Assembly: GCF_021730435.1 (NCBI RefSeq)
Contig: NZ_JABWGX010000014.1
Span: 1 to 64,000 of the forward strand
DNA length: 64,000 bases
Direction: 5' to 3'
From: Xanthobacter agilis
GTDB taxonomy: Bacteria > Pseudomonadota > Alphaproteobacteria > Rhizobiales > Xanthobacteraceae
Below the pieces are notes generated by a model. That model worked only from the letters and a program-made list of their open reading frames with translations, was not told where the DNA came from and ran no database searches. Position numbers and translations under genes: made by a program. How positions within the stretch are numbered: the stretch's first letter is position 1; every line of letters starts with the position of its first letter. Below are positions 25,102 through 36,106 of this stretch, piece after piece.

Positions 25102-25349
25102 GGGCACCATGTCGGCGGCTTCAAAACCCGCTCGGCGATCTTGTCCCGGATCTGGGACGCGACCGGCTCTCGGTCGCGGCGCGGAACCAGCGGGTGACGT
25201 GGCATCGACCGGCAGCCCGCGACGCGCCTCAAGGGCCCGAGTTCTGAAAAAAGCGCTGGCGAGATAATCACTGGCACCCCTTCTGTTCTTTTTCTCGATC
25301 GCGGATATCCTGATCGAGATGAAGCGCAGCCTCCTCAGGTTGCGCACTT

Positions 25350-25666
25350 CCCTCCGCCTCGCTCGATCCGAGCTGGAGCGCGGGCGAGCTGATCGCCGAG
25401 CCGCGGCATATCCACGGCATCGGCACGTGGGAGAAACGGCGCGCCCGCGTCCGCGACCTGCTGCGTAAGGTGGGCCTACCGCAGGACGCGGCCGTTCGCG
25501 CTTCCGGGCGACTTGCCCCAGCCTCTACGCGCCGCCGCCCGGCTGCGCCTTCCACACCCGCTGCCCCGTGGCCGCGGCCACGTGCTGAAGCGAAAGGCCG
25601 CAGTTGTGGGGCGTGGAACCGGGCCATTCGGCCGCCTGTCATCTCGCCGGGGAGCTGGCCGGCTGA
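25350..25666 (+). pseudogene. Fragment of an oligopeptide ABC transporter ATPase (DppF/OppF type)
   Basis: Two pieces are readable in different frames. The first (25350-25510) gives SLDPSWSAGELIAEPR and then RVRDLLRKVGLPQDA, the region between the Q-loop and the signature. The second (25511-25666) gives PPPGCAFHTRCPVAAATC, the hallmark of the C-terminal oligo_HPY domain, an in-frame TGA at 25586-25588, and a typical GHSAACHLAGE end. Walker A, signature and Walker B are all missing, so an internal deletion and truncation are evident. It is antisense to the intact peptide-type operon downstream and reads toward it. Confidence 0.8.
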
Positions 25667-25703
25667 CGACAGGGGCTGCGCGTTCCCGGCCGGGCCCGCC
25701 TGG

Positions 25704-26792
25704 TCACGCGTCCGGCGACCAGCCGAGGCTCGGCGCCACCGTTTGCGCGAGGTTGGCGAGCAGCCGCACATTCTCGGCGAGGTCGAAGCCGGGGGGGCAG
25801 GAACAGCACGATCTCGTCGGCGCTGGCGAGGCCCGGATCGTCCAGGATGGCTTGTGTCACCTGATCGGGCGTGCCGTGGAACACGGGCGAGATGCGGGCG
25901 CCGGACGGCTGGTTGGTCTGGGCGGTGGGCGTGATGGCACCCTTGGGCCGGGAGGCGGCGATGCCCAGTGTCCGGCGCTCAAGGTCATAGGCGGCGTATT
26001 TCGCGCGCAGCTCCTGCGTCGTCCCCACGAGGATGGAGGCGGCGACGGCCACCGGCGGGGGCTGTGTGTCCCACGTCGCGCGCCAGGTATCGCGAAAGGC
26101 GGCGATGCTGCGGGCCTGATAGGCGCCGAAGCTCTCGCCCTCCACATGGTTGTGCTGCACCGTGCCGCAGATGAGACCGATGCCGAGTTCCGCCGCCTGC
26201 ACCGCCGACGCGATGCTCGCCGAGCCCTGCCGGATGCGGGTGCGCAGGGTCGGGCTGTGGGGCGTGACGCGCAGCGGCGTGCCTTCGGGCGCGCCCTGTC
26301 CGGGGCCGTCCACCACATGTAGCACTGCGCCGGAAATGGCATCGAGGAAGCGGGCCTGACGGCGCTTCGCCTCGGTGCGGGCATTGGTGTCCACGTGCCC
26401 GAAGATGGCGTCGAAGGCCGCAGTGGCGCCGGTGGCGATGGCGAGCTCCAGCCGGCCGCCGATGAGCAGATCTGTGGTGCTCGCCGCCTCCGCCAGCAGG
26501 ATCGGGTCCTGATAGCGCATGGGGATGACCGCCGAGCCGAGCCGGATGCGCCGCGTGTGCTGGCCGGCGGCGGCGAAGAAGGGCAAAGGCGAGGACAGAT
26601 AGTGGTCGAAGTGCCGCTGGTAGGCCCATCCCGACTGGTAGCCGAGGCGTTCGGCTGCCTTGAACAGCTCGATCCCCTCGCGCAGCCCCTGCGCGGGCCC
26701 GGCATCGTCGCTGAACGCCACGCGGGTGTTGAAGCCCAGCCCCGGCTTGGGGCGGAAGGGCGCCGGCACGCTGCTGGCTAGCGCTGCCAGGG

Positions 26793-26796
<4 letters not shown>
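25704..26796 (-). pseudogene. LLM-class flavin-dependent monooxygenase with a 1-nt frameshift
   Basis: About 330 residues match the luciferase-like monooxygenase fold: LGFNTRVAFSDDAG, LGSAVIPMRYQDPILLAEA, GGRLELAIATGA and a C-terminal VFHGTPDQVTQAI. Near the end, at LFLPP, the minus strand has a run of seven C (25791-25797 on the plus strand are G). Removing one C restores a family-like ending, GFDLAENVRLLANLAQTV and a stop at 25704. As written the frame runs on to 25639 with unrelated residues. The change is near the C-terminus, so the protein may still fold. A sequencing error in the homopolymer is possible. It overlaps the next ATPase gene by 4 nt and would act on what that importer brings in. 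Confidence 0.8.
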
Positions 26797-28465
<1,669 letters not shown>

Positions 28466-28487
<22 letters not shown>

Positions 28488-29344
28488 CGGCTGATCCTGT
28501 TCACGGAGAGCACGGTCGTGATCGTGACGAAGGCGGGCGCGTAGACCAGCCAGGGCCATTTCAGATAGTCCTTGCCGATGGAGATCAGCAGGCCCCAGTC
28601 CGACGCCGGCGGCGGATCGCCGTAGCCGAGGAAGGCCAGGCTCGCGATCACCAGGATCGACAGGCCGAACTGCAGCACAGCGAGCGGCAATGCCGAGCGC
28701 GACGCGTTCGGCAGCACGTGTCGCGTGAGGATGTGCCAGCGCGAGCCGCCGAGCAGGAACGAGGCCTCGACGAAGGTGGCCTGCCGCGTCTTGATCGCCT
28801 CGGCGCGCATCACGCGGGCGAACACCGCCACCGCCGAGACCCCGGTGGCGATGGCGACGTTGAGCGTGTCGAAACCCAGCGCGGTCACGACGATGACGGC
28901 GAGAAGGAAATTTGGGATGGCAAGCAGCACGTCCACGAGACGCGCGATGACGGTGTCCACCCATCCGCCGAAAAATCCGGCGAGAAGACCGACAGTGCCG
29001 CCGGCCACCACGCCGATAGTGACCGCGATGAGCGCGCTCGTGACCGAGGAGGCGGTGCCGTAGACCACGCGGGCATAGAGATCACGGCCGAGGTGGTCGG
29101 TACCGAACCAGTGCGCGAGGCTCGGGGCGAGCAGCTTGTCGGCCGGCACGCCAATGACTGGATCTTGGCCGGTGAACAGGCCCGGGGCCAGCGACCAGCC
29201 GATCACCAGCGCAACGATGGCAAGGGAGAGCACGACGCTGGCCGGCAGGCGCAGCGCGGACAGTCCGCGAAGGGCCGCAGCGGGCAGGCAGCCGGCGCGC
29301 AGGAGCGGGGTGCGCCCGGCGGAGGGCGGGACGGCGAGACTCAT
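28466..29344 (-). CDS. Peptide-type ABC transporter permease (DppC/GsiD-like)
   Basis: The 292-residue protein has six spans and the DppC pattern: HWFGTDHLGRDLYARVVYGTASSV after the first span, the GFFGGWVDTVIARLVDVLLAIPNFLLAVIVV block, and the EAA-type loop EASFLLGGSRWHILTRHVLPNA. It pairs with the DppB-like protein, whose gene it overlaps by 4 nt. It would form the inner-membrane channel of a dipeptide, nickel or glutathione importer. Confidence 0.92.
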
Positions 29345-30351
29345 GCCGTCACCGCTTCCGTCGTCTGCGTGGCCGGATCCTCCGCGCCGGCCTGTCGGCT
29401 TCGGCCAGAACCGACCAGCGTCACGCGCGGGTCGAGCAGCGGATAGACGAGATCGGCGAGGAGGTTGACGCCCACGAAGACCACTGCCGCCAGCGAGACC
29501 ACCGTCTGCAGCACCGGCAGGTCCTGCGTCGTGACCGAGCGTTGCACCAAGCTGCCGACGCCGGTGCGCCCGAACACCGTTTCGGTGATCAGGGAGCCGC
29601 CGAGGAGTTCGCCGATGGTGAGCGCGATGACCGTGACCACCGGCAGCGAGGACGGCTTCAGCAGGTGCTTGACGAACAGGCCCACCTGCCCGAGCCCGCG
29701 GCTGCGCGCCACGGCGGCGTATTCCTGCCGGGCTTCATGGTCGAGATTGGCGATCAGCACCTCCGCGATCTGCGCCGAAATGGGGATGCCCAGCGCGAGG
29801 GCCGCGAACAGGGTGGCCCAGAAGCTGTTCGGCTCGATCACCCGGAACAGGCCGAGCTGGAAGCCGAAGGCGTGGATCAGCACCAGCCCGATCACGAAAT
29901 TGGGCACCGAGAGGAACAGAGAGGGGAAGCCGCGCAGGAGGCCCTGTCCAAACCTTGCGGGCAGGAACTGCGTGCCATAGGCGATCACCGCCGCCAGCAA
30001 AAGCGCGACGGCGAAGCCGGCGGAGGCCAGAATGAGGGTGGAGGGCAGGACCTCGGCCAAAAGCGTCGCCACCGGCCGGCCCGAGCGCATGGACAGGCCT
30101 AGATTGCCGGTGACGAAATGGGACAGCGCGGTCCACAGCTGCACCGCGATCGGCTGGTCGAGCCCCTGGGCGGCGATGATCTCGCGGATTTCCTCGTCCG
30201 TGAACCCGTTCTGTGGGTCGTGGAGGATCGTGCTGACGGGATCGCCGGGCAGGATGCTGACCACGACGAAGGTGAAGACATAGGCCAGCAGCACCACCGC
30301 CACGGCCTGGGCGATGCGCCGTGCGGCGTAGGTCAGGTAGGCGTTGCGCAT
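29341..30351 (-). CDS. Peptide-type ABC transporter permease (DppB/GsiC-like)
   Basis: The 336-residue protein starts with RRIAQAVAVVLLAYVFTFVVVSILPGDPV, the N-terminal span-and-GDP signature of DppB proteins, and contains the YAAVARSRGLGQVGLFVKHLLKPSSLPVVTVIALTIGELLGG loop. Six spans are expected. It follows the binding-protein gene by 37 nt. Together with the DppC-like permease and the fused ATPase it completes a standard five-domain importer. Confidence 0.92.
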   Translation of the reverse strand: MRNAYLTYAARRIAQAVAVVLLAYVFTFVVVSILPGDPVSTILHDPQNGFTDEEIREIIAAQGLDQPIAVQLWTALSHFVTGNLGLSMRSGRPVATLLAEVLPSTLILASAGFAVALLLAAVIAYGTQFLPARFGQGLLRGFPSLFLSVPNFVIGLVLIHAFGFQLGLFRVIEPNSFWATLFAALALGIPISAQIAEVLIANLDHEARQEYAAVARSRGLGQVGLFVKHLLKPSSLPVVTVIALTIGELLGGSLITETVFGRTGVGSLVQRSVTTQDLPVLQTVVSLAAVVFVGVNLLADLVYPLLDPRVTLVGSGRSRQAGAEDPATQTTEAVTA

Positions 30352-30388
30352 GCCGTGCCCTCCTCACTCTGCCGGGTTCAACAGCGGG

Positions 30389-32038
30389 TCATTCGCCCTT
30401 GAAGGCGGTGTAGTAGCTGGCATAGGCGATGCCGTTGTAGGTCTCGCCCTTCACTTTCGGCGACTGCACATAGATGCGCTGGACAATCTGCGTGCGTGGA
30501 ATGAAATAGCCCTGCTCAAGAACGTATTTCTGCAGCTCGTCGAGCAGCGGAGTGCGGATGTCCAAAGACGCTGCACCGGAGATCTTGTCACGCAGGGCGT
30601 TGATCGTCGGGTCGCTCTCGTCGAGGGCGAACCAGTTCTCACCGTTGTTGGCATTGGTGAGGATGCTCGCGACGGTGCCGGCGTCGATGAAGCTGCGCGT
30701 CACCTCATAGGCCGGCACGCCCGGGCGAGCGAACCTCACCTTCTCGCCGAAGGTGGCCACATCGAAGGCGCGGATGGTGACCTTCCAGCCCAGCCGGCCC
30801 AGCTGCTGGGCGATGAGCTCGTCGATGGCCTTGGACGTGGCAAGATAGGGATTGGAATGGAGCGTCAGAGTCAGTGGCTTGCCGTCCTTGATCCTGATCC
30901 CGTCGGCGCCTTTCGTCCAGCCGGCCGCGTCGAGCAGCTTGCCGGCTTTCTCGGGATCATAGGCCAGTAGGGCGCTGTGGTCGGTGGCGCCGGGTACGTT
31001 GCTCTGGATGAAGGAGGTCGCGAGCTTCCAGTCGGGGGTGTAGACGGTGTCGATGATCTCCTGGCGATTGATGCCCGCCTGAAGGGCCTGACGCACCTTC
31101 GGATCGTCGTAAGGCGCCTGCTTGGTGTTGATCGCGAGGCCGTTTACGAAGCCCAGATAGCGCGGTGTCGAGATGGTGAAGCCCTCCGCCTTGAGCGACT
31201 TCAATTCCTGGGGCGACGGGCTGTAGGCGACGTCCGCCTGTCCTGACTGGACCGCGGCGACCCTCAAGGAAGGCTCCGACACCAGCTTGTAGGTGATGGT
31301 GTGGAGAAAGGCCGGGCCGGTATGGCCGACGGCGGGCGGCCCCCAGTTGTAGTCCTTGCGCTTGGCCAGCCGGACGAAATCGCCCTCCTTCCAGGCTTCG
31401 ACCACATAGGGGCCGCTGCCGGAGGTCTTGCCGAGATCCGCCTGATGCGCAGCCGGCTGCGCGAGCGTCTTCGGCGAGATGAGGATCGAGCCGTGATAGC
31501 CGAGCGTCGGGATGAAGCCGAGCGTGGGCGCTTTGAAGAAAACCTTCACCGTCTGCGGGTCCACCGCCTCGGCGCGCTCGTAGGTCTTGGGGAAGAGGCC
31601 GATGGGGTTGATGCCCTCGCCCTTGCGGCCCGCATACCAGATGTCGAGGTTGGCGACGACGGCGGCGGCATCGAGCGGGGTGCCGTCGGAGAAGGTCACG
31701 CCCGGCTTCAGGTGGAGGGTGAATTCGGTGGCGGCGTCGTTCTGCTCCCAGCGCTCGGCGATCCAGGGGCTGACCTTGCCGTCGGCATCCACGTAAACCA
31801 GCTTGTCCGTCACATGGCCCCAGATGTGGCCCTGAAAGCTCGATATGGCGCTGTTGTTCGGAATCCAAGTGTTTCCAAGGGAGTCGATGAGGAAGATGAT
31901 GCTGCCGCCGTTGCGAGGCTCGGCGCTGTGCGCGGGGCCGGGCGCGCCCATCAGCAGCAGGGCCGCGGCTGCCAGCACTGACGTCGCGGCCAGGACGCGG
32001 CGCCGGGTCAGCGAACGCAGGTTGATCTTCTCGCGCAT
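30389..32038 (-). CDS. Peptide-type ABC transporter substrate-binding protein (SBP family 5)
   Basis: The 549-residue lipoprotein-sized protein has a signal sequence (RRRVLAATSVLAAAALLLMGAPGPAHSA, about 13-40) and the SBP_bac_5 fold: WIAERWEQNDAATEFTLHLKPGVTFSDGTPLDAAAVVANLD, VRQALQAGINRQEIID and GDTs typical of oligopeptide-binding proteins. Its RR pair is followed by V, so Sec or Tat export are both possible. ATG 32038 fits the signal peptide; the upstream frame is filler. First gene of the four-gene importer, with an AT-rich patch about 210 bp upstream. Confidence 0.9.
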   Translation of the reverse strand: MREKINLRSLTRRRVLAATSVLAAAALLLMGAPGPAHSAEPRNGGSIIFLIDSLGNTWIPNNSAISSFQGHIWGHVTDKLVYVDADGKVSPWIAERWEQNDAATEFTLHLKPGVTFSDGTPLDAAAVVANLDIWYAGRKGEGINPIGLFPKTYERAEAVDPQTVKVFFKAPTLGFIPTLGYHGSILISPKTLAQPAAHQADLGKTSGSGPYVVEAWKEGDFVRLAKRKDYNWGPPAVGHTGPAFLHTITYKLVSEPSLRVAAVQSGQADVAYSPSPQELKSLKAEGFTISTPRYLGFVNGLAINTKQAPYDDPKVRQALQAGINRQEIIDTVYTPDWKLATSFIQSNVPGATDHSALLAYDPEKAGKLLDAAGWTKGADGIRIKDGKPLTLTLHSNPYLATSKAIDELIAQQLGRLGWKVTIRAFDVATFGEKVRFARPGVPAYEVTRSFIDAGTVASILTNANNGENWFALDESDPTINALRDKISGAASLDIRTPLLDELQKYVLEQGYFIPRTQIVQRIYVQSPKVKGETYNGIAYASYYTAFKGE

Positions 32039-32247
32039 GAGGAGGTCCCGGTCTCGTGGTTTTGCATGCGCCGCCGGACGAGTGTCGGCGGCCGTTGCGA
32101 CTGAAATGCCGTGCCGGCGATGGTGCCCGCACGCGGTCTGGTGAAAGGCTGGTCTTGCGGATGCACGGGCGCGGACACTTGCCACCCGCCGATTGAGCTC
32201 GTGCAACCAGTAGAGGCCAAGCGCGGCAGAAGCCCCACAAACTCAGG

Positions 32248-32294
32248 ATATGCACAAATATGATTTTGTCTATCGATTTTATATATTATTAATG
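32248..32294. promoter_or_regulatory. AT-rich promoter patch with TATCGA, upstream of the peptide importer
   Basis: The patch has TATCGA at 32271-32276, which is TCGATA on the minus strand, the direction of the importer genes. It lies 210-255 bp upstream of the binding-protein start in a 350-bp gap (32039-32388) that holds nothing else. It is one of seven patches in the island with the T(C/T)GATA hexamer. Confidence 0.45.
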
Positions 32295-32388
32295 AGGCGC
32301 TGCTGCGCCGGCTCTGCTCGGCGGTCATCTGCCGGGCGTATCTCGACGCCCCTACGGATTGGCTGGCCACAGGCCCGCCGGCTTCCCC

Positions 32389-34011
32389 TCAGACGACCCG
32401 GAAGTGATGCGTGCCGTCGCGGGCGAGCTGGGCGACGAGGCCGAACTCCCAGTCCAGATAGGCCTGCATGGCCGACCGCGGCGCCTCCGTCCCCTCATAT
32501 GGCCGGCGATAGCGATCCGTCCGCGGCACGGCTAGGTGGATTTCGCCCTGTTCCAGCGCATGGTCGGCCGCGTGCCAGGCGGCATTCCCGCCGTCGAGGG
32601 CGGCAACGTCCACGGAGGGACCGAGAATTTCGGCGAGGTCCGCCGTGGCGAAGCGGGCCAGGATGCCGGTGCCGCAGGTGACGACATAGCGCCGTGCCGA
32701 AGGCAGGGTCTTGAGCGCATCCGCAAGCTGCGCGCGGATGGCGAACCAGGAGCCGGGGACGTGCCCGCGGAGATAATCAACGCCGGGCGACACGTCGATG
32801 ATCTGAAGGGAGCCGGGATCGCCCTGTGCCGCATCCAGCGCCTGGACCAACGCGGCGGCGGTGACGAGCGGCACCTCCGGCATCGCGGGCCGGTTGGGCG
32901 GAGCTGCGCCGATCGCGGTAAGGGCCTCGGCGGGAACGCCCTCCAGAAAATGCACCTCCCAGCCCATCTGGGCGAGCCAGGAGCCGGTCATGGGCGCGCG
33001 TACATCGTCCGTGTCGAAGAGCACGAAGCGGGCGCCGCGCACCGGGGCGTGGTGGTCCGTCTCTTGTACTAGCTGGCCGCCCGGCGCGCTGAGGAAGCCG
33101 GGCAGATGGCCCGCCTCATATTCCTCGGGCGTCCGGACATCGAGCAGATAGGTGGTGCGCGCAGCACTGGCGAAGTCGGCCAGCGCCGAATAGGGAAGGG
33201 GTTGAACCCCCGCCCGCGCGGCGACGGCCCTGGCATCTTCGCGCGCGGCGGCGCGGGTGGCGGCCGTCGGTTCCGGCGGTCGGCGTTCGGCGCCGCGGTC
33301 CAGCTCTTGTCCGGCGAGGAGCCAGCCGATGGTGCCGTTGCGCAACGCGGCCACGGGGTTCGGTAGGCCGGCATTCACGAGCGACTGGGTGCCGATGATG
33401 GAGCGGGTGCGGCCGGCGCAGTTCACAACCACACGCGTGGCGGGATCGGGCGCCAACTCCCGCACCCTGAGCACCAGTTCCGCGCCCGGCACGCTGGTGG
33501 CGGTGGGGATGCTCATGGTGCGGTATTCGTCGAAGCGCCGGGCGTCCACCACCACCACATCGGCCTTGTCGGCGATCAGCCGCGACACCTCCTCGGCGGA
33601 GAGGGAGGGCGTATGCCGCTCGTGCTCCACCAGTTCGCCGAAGGACTTGGAGGGCACGTTCACGTCGCGGAAAAGTTCCCCTCCGGCCGTACGCCAGCCT
33701 TCGAGGCCGCCCTCCAGTAGATGAACAGCAGTGTAGCCCAGCGCGATGAACTTGCGCGCGGCCTGCGGCGCAAGATCCTCGCCGGCGTGTCTGCCGTAGA
33801 GCACCAGCACCGTGTCCCGGCGCGGGATGCGGCGGAACGCGTCAAGCTCGATGCGGGACAGGGGCAGGTTGGCGGCCCAGAGCGGGTGCTCCTGCGCGAA
33901 GGGGTCTTCCTCCCGCACGTCGAGAAGGGCGGTCTCCTGCCGCCCTAATAGCCGTGCCCGCACCTCTTCGAAGGACAGGGAAGGGAAGGTGGCAACCTCG
34001 ATATAGGTCAT
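32389..34011 (-). CDS. Four-domain rhodanese-like sulfurtransferase
   Basis: The 540-residue protein is built of four rhodanese-like repeats, roughly residues 10-120, 135-230, 275-375 and 395-500. The second (VVNCAGRTRS) and fourth (VTCGTGILARF) keep the active-site Cys; the first (YGRHAGED) and third (LFDTDDVRAP) have lost it. A short C-terminal tail has YRRPYEGTEAPRSAMQAYLDWE. The mixture of active and inactive domains suggests relay or regulation of sulfane transfer. It starts 3 nt behind the cysteine dioxygenase gene. Sulfur acceptors are unknown; thiosulfate, persulfide or mercaptopyruvate are possible donors. Confidence 0.88.
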   Translation of the reverse strand: MTYIEVATFPSLSFEEVRARLLGRQETALLDVREEDPFAQEHPLWAANLPLSRIELDAFRRIPRRDTVLVLYGRHAGEDLAPQAARKFIALGYTAVHLLEGGLEGWRTAGGELFRDVNVPSKSFGELVEHERHTPSLSAEEVSRLIADKADVVVVDARRFDEYRTMSIPTATSVPGAELVLRVRELAPDPATRVVVNCAGRTRSIIGTQSLVNAGLPNPVAALRNGTIGWLLAGQELDRGAERRPPEPTAATRAAAREDARAVAARAGVQPLPYSALADFASAARTTYLLDVRTPEEYEAGHLPGFLSAPGGQLVQETDHHAPVRGARFVLFDTDDVRAPMTGSWLAQMGWEVHFLEGVPAEALTAIGAAPPNRPAMPEVPLVTAAALVQALDAAQGDPGSLQIIDVSPGVDYLRGHVPGSWFAIRAQLADALKTLPSARRYVVTCGTGILARFATADLAEILGPSVDVAALDGGNAAWHAADHALEQGEIHLAVPRTDRYRRPYEGTEAPRSAMQAYLDWEFGLVAQLARDGTHHFRVV

Positions 34012-34014
34012 GGG

Positions 34015-34665
34015 TCACGCGCTCCTTCGGCCTTCCTTGGACCGGTCCCAGAGATTGGGCAGGGTGGTGTTGCTATAGCCGGAAACGAAGGGCTTGCGCG
34101 GCCCGTCCTCCGGATAGGTGTGGCGATGGACCCCGCCGATATTGGCCCCATATACATGGATGGAGATGGAGACCCGATCGTCGAAGGCGTTGCTGACCCG
34201 GTGCAGGTCGCCAATGGTCGGGGAGACCGCGGCGACGGCGCCGGGCTCGAGCCGGTCCGGATCGCCGGAGGGGACCGGACGGCCGGCGGCGTCGAGCGCG
34301 AATGGCTGGTTGTATTCGGCGCCCCTGAGCATGCCGATGAGGCCCCAGACCGTGTGATCGTGGATCGGCGTCTTCTGCCCCGGCCCCCAGACGAAGCTGA
34401 CGATGGAGAAGCGCTCCGTCGAATCCGCGTGCAGCAGATATTGCTGGTAGTAGGTGGGGTGGGGCGCCGCGAAGGCCTCCGGTAGCCAATCGTCCCGTGC
34501 CACCAGCCTCGCGAGCAGGGCGGAGCCTTCCTCCCGGATGCGGGCCTCGTCGGGGCTTTGGTCGAGCAGGGTGCCGAAGGCGACGACGAAGTCGCGCAGC
34601 GGCGCGATGGCCGGCGTTTCGGCAGGCACTGGAGCCGGCAAGGGCAAGGCGGCGGGGACTGTCAT
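34015..34665 (-). CDS. Cysteine dioxygenase (cupin)
   Basis: The 216-residue cupin would oxidise a thiol, in the type enzyme cysteine to cysteine sulfinate, with iron. The Fe-binding triad is visible: His102 and His104 in PIHDHTVWGL and His155 in DLHRVSN. HDHTVWG is the classic CDO type I motif. The ATG at 34665 sits inside the gap to the SsuD-like gene (40 nt); the long in-frame stretch upstream belongs to antisense SsuD sequence. The substrate may be cysteine or a related thiol such as 3-mercaptopropionate. It connects the SsuD-like and rhodanese genes in one operon. Confidence 0.88.
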   Translation of the reverse strand: MTVPAALPLPAPVPAETPAIAPLRDFVVAFGTLLDQSPDEARIREEGSALLARLVARDDWLPEAFAAPHPTYYQQYLLHADSTERFSIVSFVWGPGQKTPIHDHTVWGLIGMLRGAEYNQPFALDAAGRPVPSGDPDRLEPGAVAAVSPTIGDLHRVSNAFDDRVSISIHVYGANIGGVHRHTYPEDGPRKPFVSGYSNTTLPNLWDRSKEGRRSA

Positions 34666-34705
34666 GGCAGCGGGACCGTCTGGTATCGCGAGGGAGGGGC
34701 GGTGC

Positions 34706-35827
34706 TTATTCGGCGGCGGTGCGGGCCGCCGCACGCTCGGCGATGACCGCCCGTGCCCGCGGCAGCAGGTCCCGGCCATAGTCGATGGCATCCACCAGCG
34801 GATCGAAGCCGCGGATGAGGAACTTGGAGATGCCGAGGTCGAAATAGTCGCCGATGGCCTCGGCCACCTGGTCCGGTGTGCCGACAAGGCCGGTGGAATT
34901 GCCGCTGGCGCCGGTGAGGGCGGCGATCTCGGTCCACAGATACTTGTCGAGGCGTGGGCCCCGGGCCGCGGCCTCCAGCAGGCGCCGCGAGCCCTCATTG
35001 GTCGGCGGGGCGTTGCCGTCGGAAAGCTTGCGCACGTTGAAGGGAGAGCGTCCATCCCCGCCGCCGGACCGCAGGGCCCTGGCGCGGGCGAGGATGTCGG
35101 CGGCCTTGGCCCAGGCGGCCTCCTCGGTGTCGGCGATGACCGGGCGAAGCGACAGGCTGAATTCCGGCGTGCGTCCGTGGGCCGCCGCGGCGCCGCGCAC
35201 GCGTCCCACCAGCTCGCGCACCTGATCGTAGGTTTCGCCCCACAGCGCGTAGACATCCGCATGGCGTGCGGCCACCGCGATGGCTGCGGGGGAGGCGCCG
35301 CCGAAGAACACCGGGATGCCCTCCGCCCGCACCGGCTTCACGTCGCCGAAGCCTTTCTGGATGGAATAATACGTACCCTCGAAATCGAACGGCTCCGCGC
35401 TGGTCCATTCGCGGCGCAGCACCTCGATATATTCCGCCGTGCGGGCGTAGCGCTCGTCCTTGGTGAGGTGGTCGCCGTCCTGGGCGAGCTCGGCATCACT
35501 GCCGCCGGTGATGATGTGGACCGCGAGCCGCCCCCGCGAGAACTGGTCGAGGGTCGCAAGTTGCCGGGCCGCGAGCGTCGGGGCGGTGAAGCCCGGGCGG
35601 TGGGCGATCATCAGCTTGATGCGGGAGGTCACGCTCGCCGCGTGCTGGCCGATGAGGATGCTCTCGGCCGAATTGGAATTGACCGCCACCAGCGCCCGGT
35701 CGAAGCCGACGTATTCGTGCGCCTTGGCCACGGTCTCGATGTGGTCCACGTCGAGAGCCGGGCCGGTGCGCCGCACCGCCTCGGAATTGTTGAAATGGCC
35801 GATGTAGCCGATGAATTCAACGCTCAT
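34706..35827 (-). CDS. ssuD: FMN-dependent alkanesulfonate monooxygenase-like (SsuD family)
   Basis: The 373-residue protein matches the SsuD group of LLM monooxygenases: FIGYIGHFNNSEA at the start, RIKLMIAHRPGFTAPTLAARQLATLDQFSRGRLAVHIITGG, EYIEVLRREWTSAEPFDFEGTYYSI and the C-terminal VGTPDQVAEAIGDYFDLGISKFLIRGFDPLVDA. SsuD uses reduced FMN and oxygen to release sulfite from alkanesulfonates. No SsuE reductase is seen in the window. ATG 35827 has no ribosome site, but a good promoter is 57-90 bp upstream. First gene of the SsuD-CDO-rhodanese operon. Confidence 0.88.
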   Translation of the reverse strand: MSVEFIGYIGHFNNSEAVRRTGPALDVDHIETVAKAHEYVGFDRALVAVNSNSAESILIGQHAASVTSRIKLMIAHRPGFTAPTLAARQLATLDQFSRGRLAVHIITGGSDAELAQDGDHLTKDERYARTAEYIEVLRREWTSAEPFDFEGTYYSIQKGFGDVKPVRAEGIPVFFGGASPAAIAVAARHADVYALWGETYDQVRELVGRVRGAAAAHGRTPEFSLSLRPVIADTEEAAWAKAADILARARALRSGGGDGRSPFNVRKLSDGNAPPTNEGSRRLLEAAARGPRLDKYLWTEIAALTGASGNSTGLVGTPDQVAEAIGDYFDLGISKFLIRGFDPLVDAIDYGRDLLPRARAVIAERAAARTAAE

Positions 35828-35890
35828 GGGATGGGTGTCCGGCTGGCGGCGGAGGGCTCGGGCGTGCCCGGAAGCGCCGTGTGATGGCAC

Positions 35891-35920
35891 ATTGTAAATC
35901 TAATACATAGATATTATCAA
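35891..35920 (-). promoter_or_regulatory. Promoter of the ssuD operon, overlapping the AT-rich patch
   Basis: On the minus strand TTGATA (35920-35915) and TACAAT (35896-35891) are separated by 18 bases, near-consensus for a housekeeping sigma factor, with a start expected near 35884. The TTGATA is also the T(C/T)GATA hexamer shared with other patches in the island, so a regulator binding there would cover the -35 box. The whole AT-rich patch spans about 35890-35930 and separates the ssuD operon from the divergent aldolase gene. Confidence 0.6.
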
Positions 35921-36106
35921 TTTTAAATTCCCCGTGGCCGAAGCCCCCGCCGCGCGTCCCCAGCTTGCTGGGACCACGGCGCGAATGGCGCGGAACGCAG
36001 GGCTTTCCGGCTTTCGCCCCGACGCCCGCACGGAGCCCGAAGAGCTGCACGTCCAGCCTGCACAAACCGGTGCAGTACGTTTCATCCCCAGACAGGAGAC
36101 ATGTTG

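Noticed and set aside
28488-28964. N-terminal extension of the fused ATPase
   Set aside because: The extension lies inside the DppC-like permease gene in another frame and is Arg/His-rich; ATG 28487 gives a normal ATPase start.
34666-35262. N-terminal extension of the cysteine dioxygenase
   Set aside because: The extra 199 residues are a shadow of the SsuD-like gene; ATG 34665 gives a normal-length CDO.
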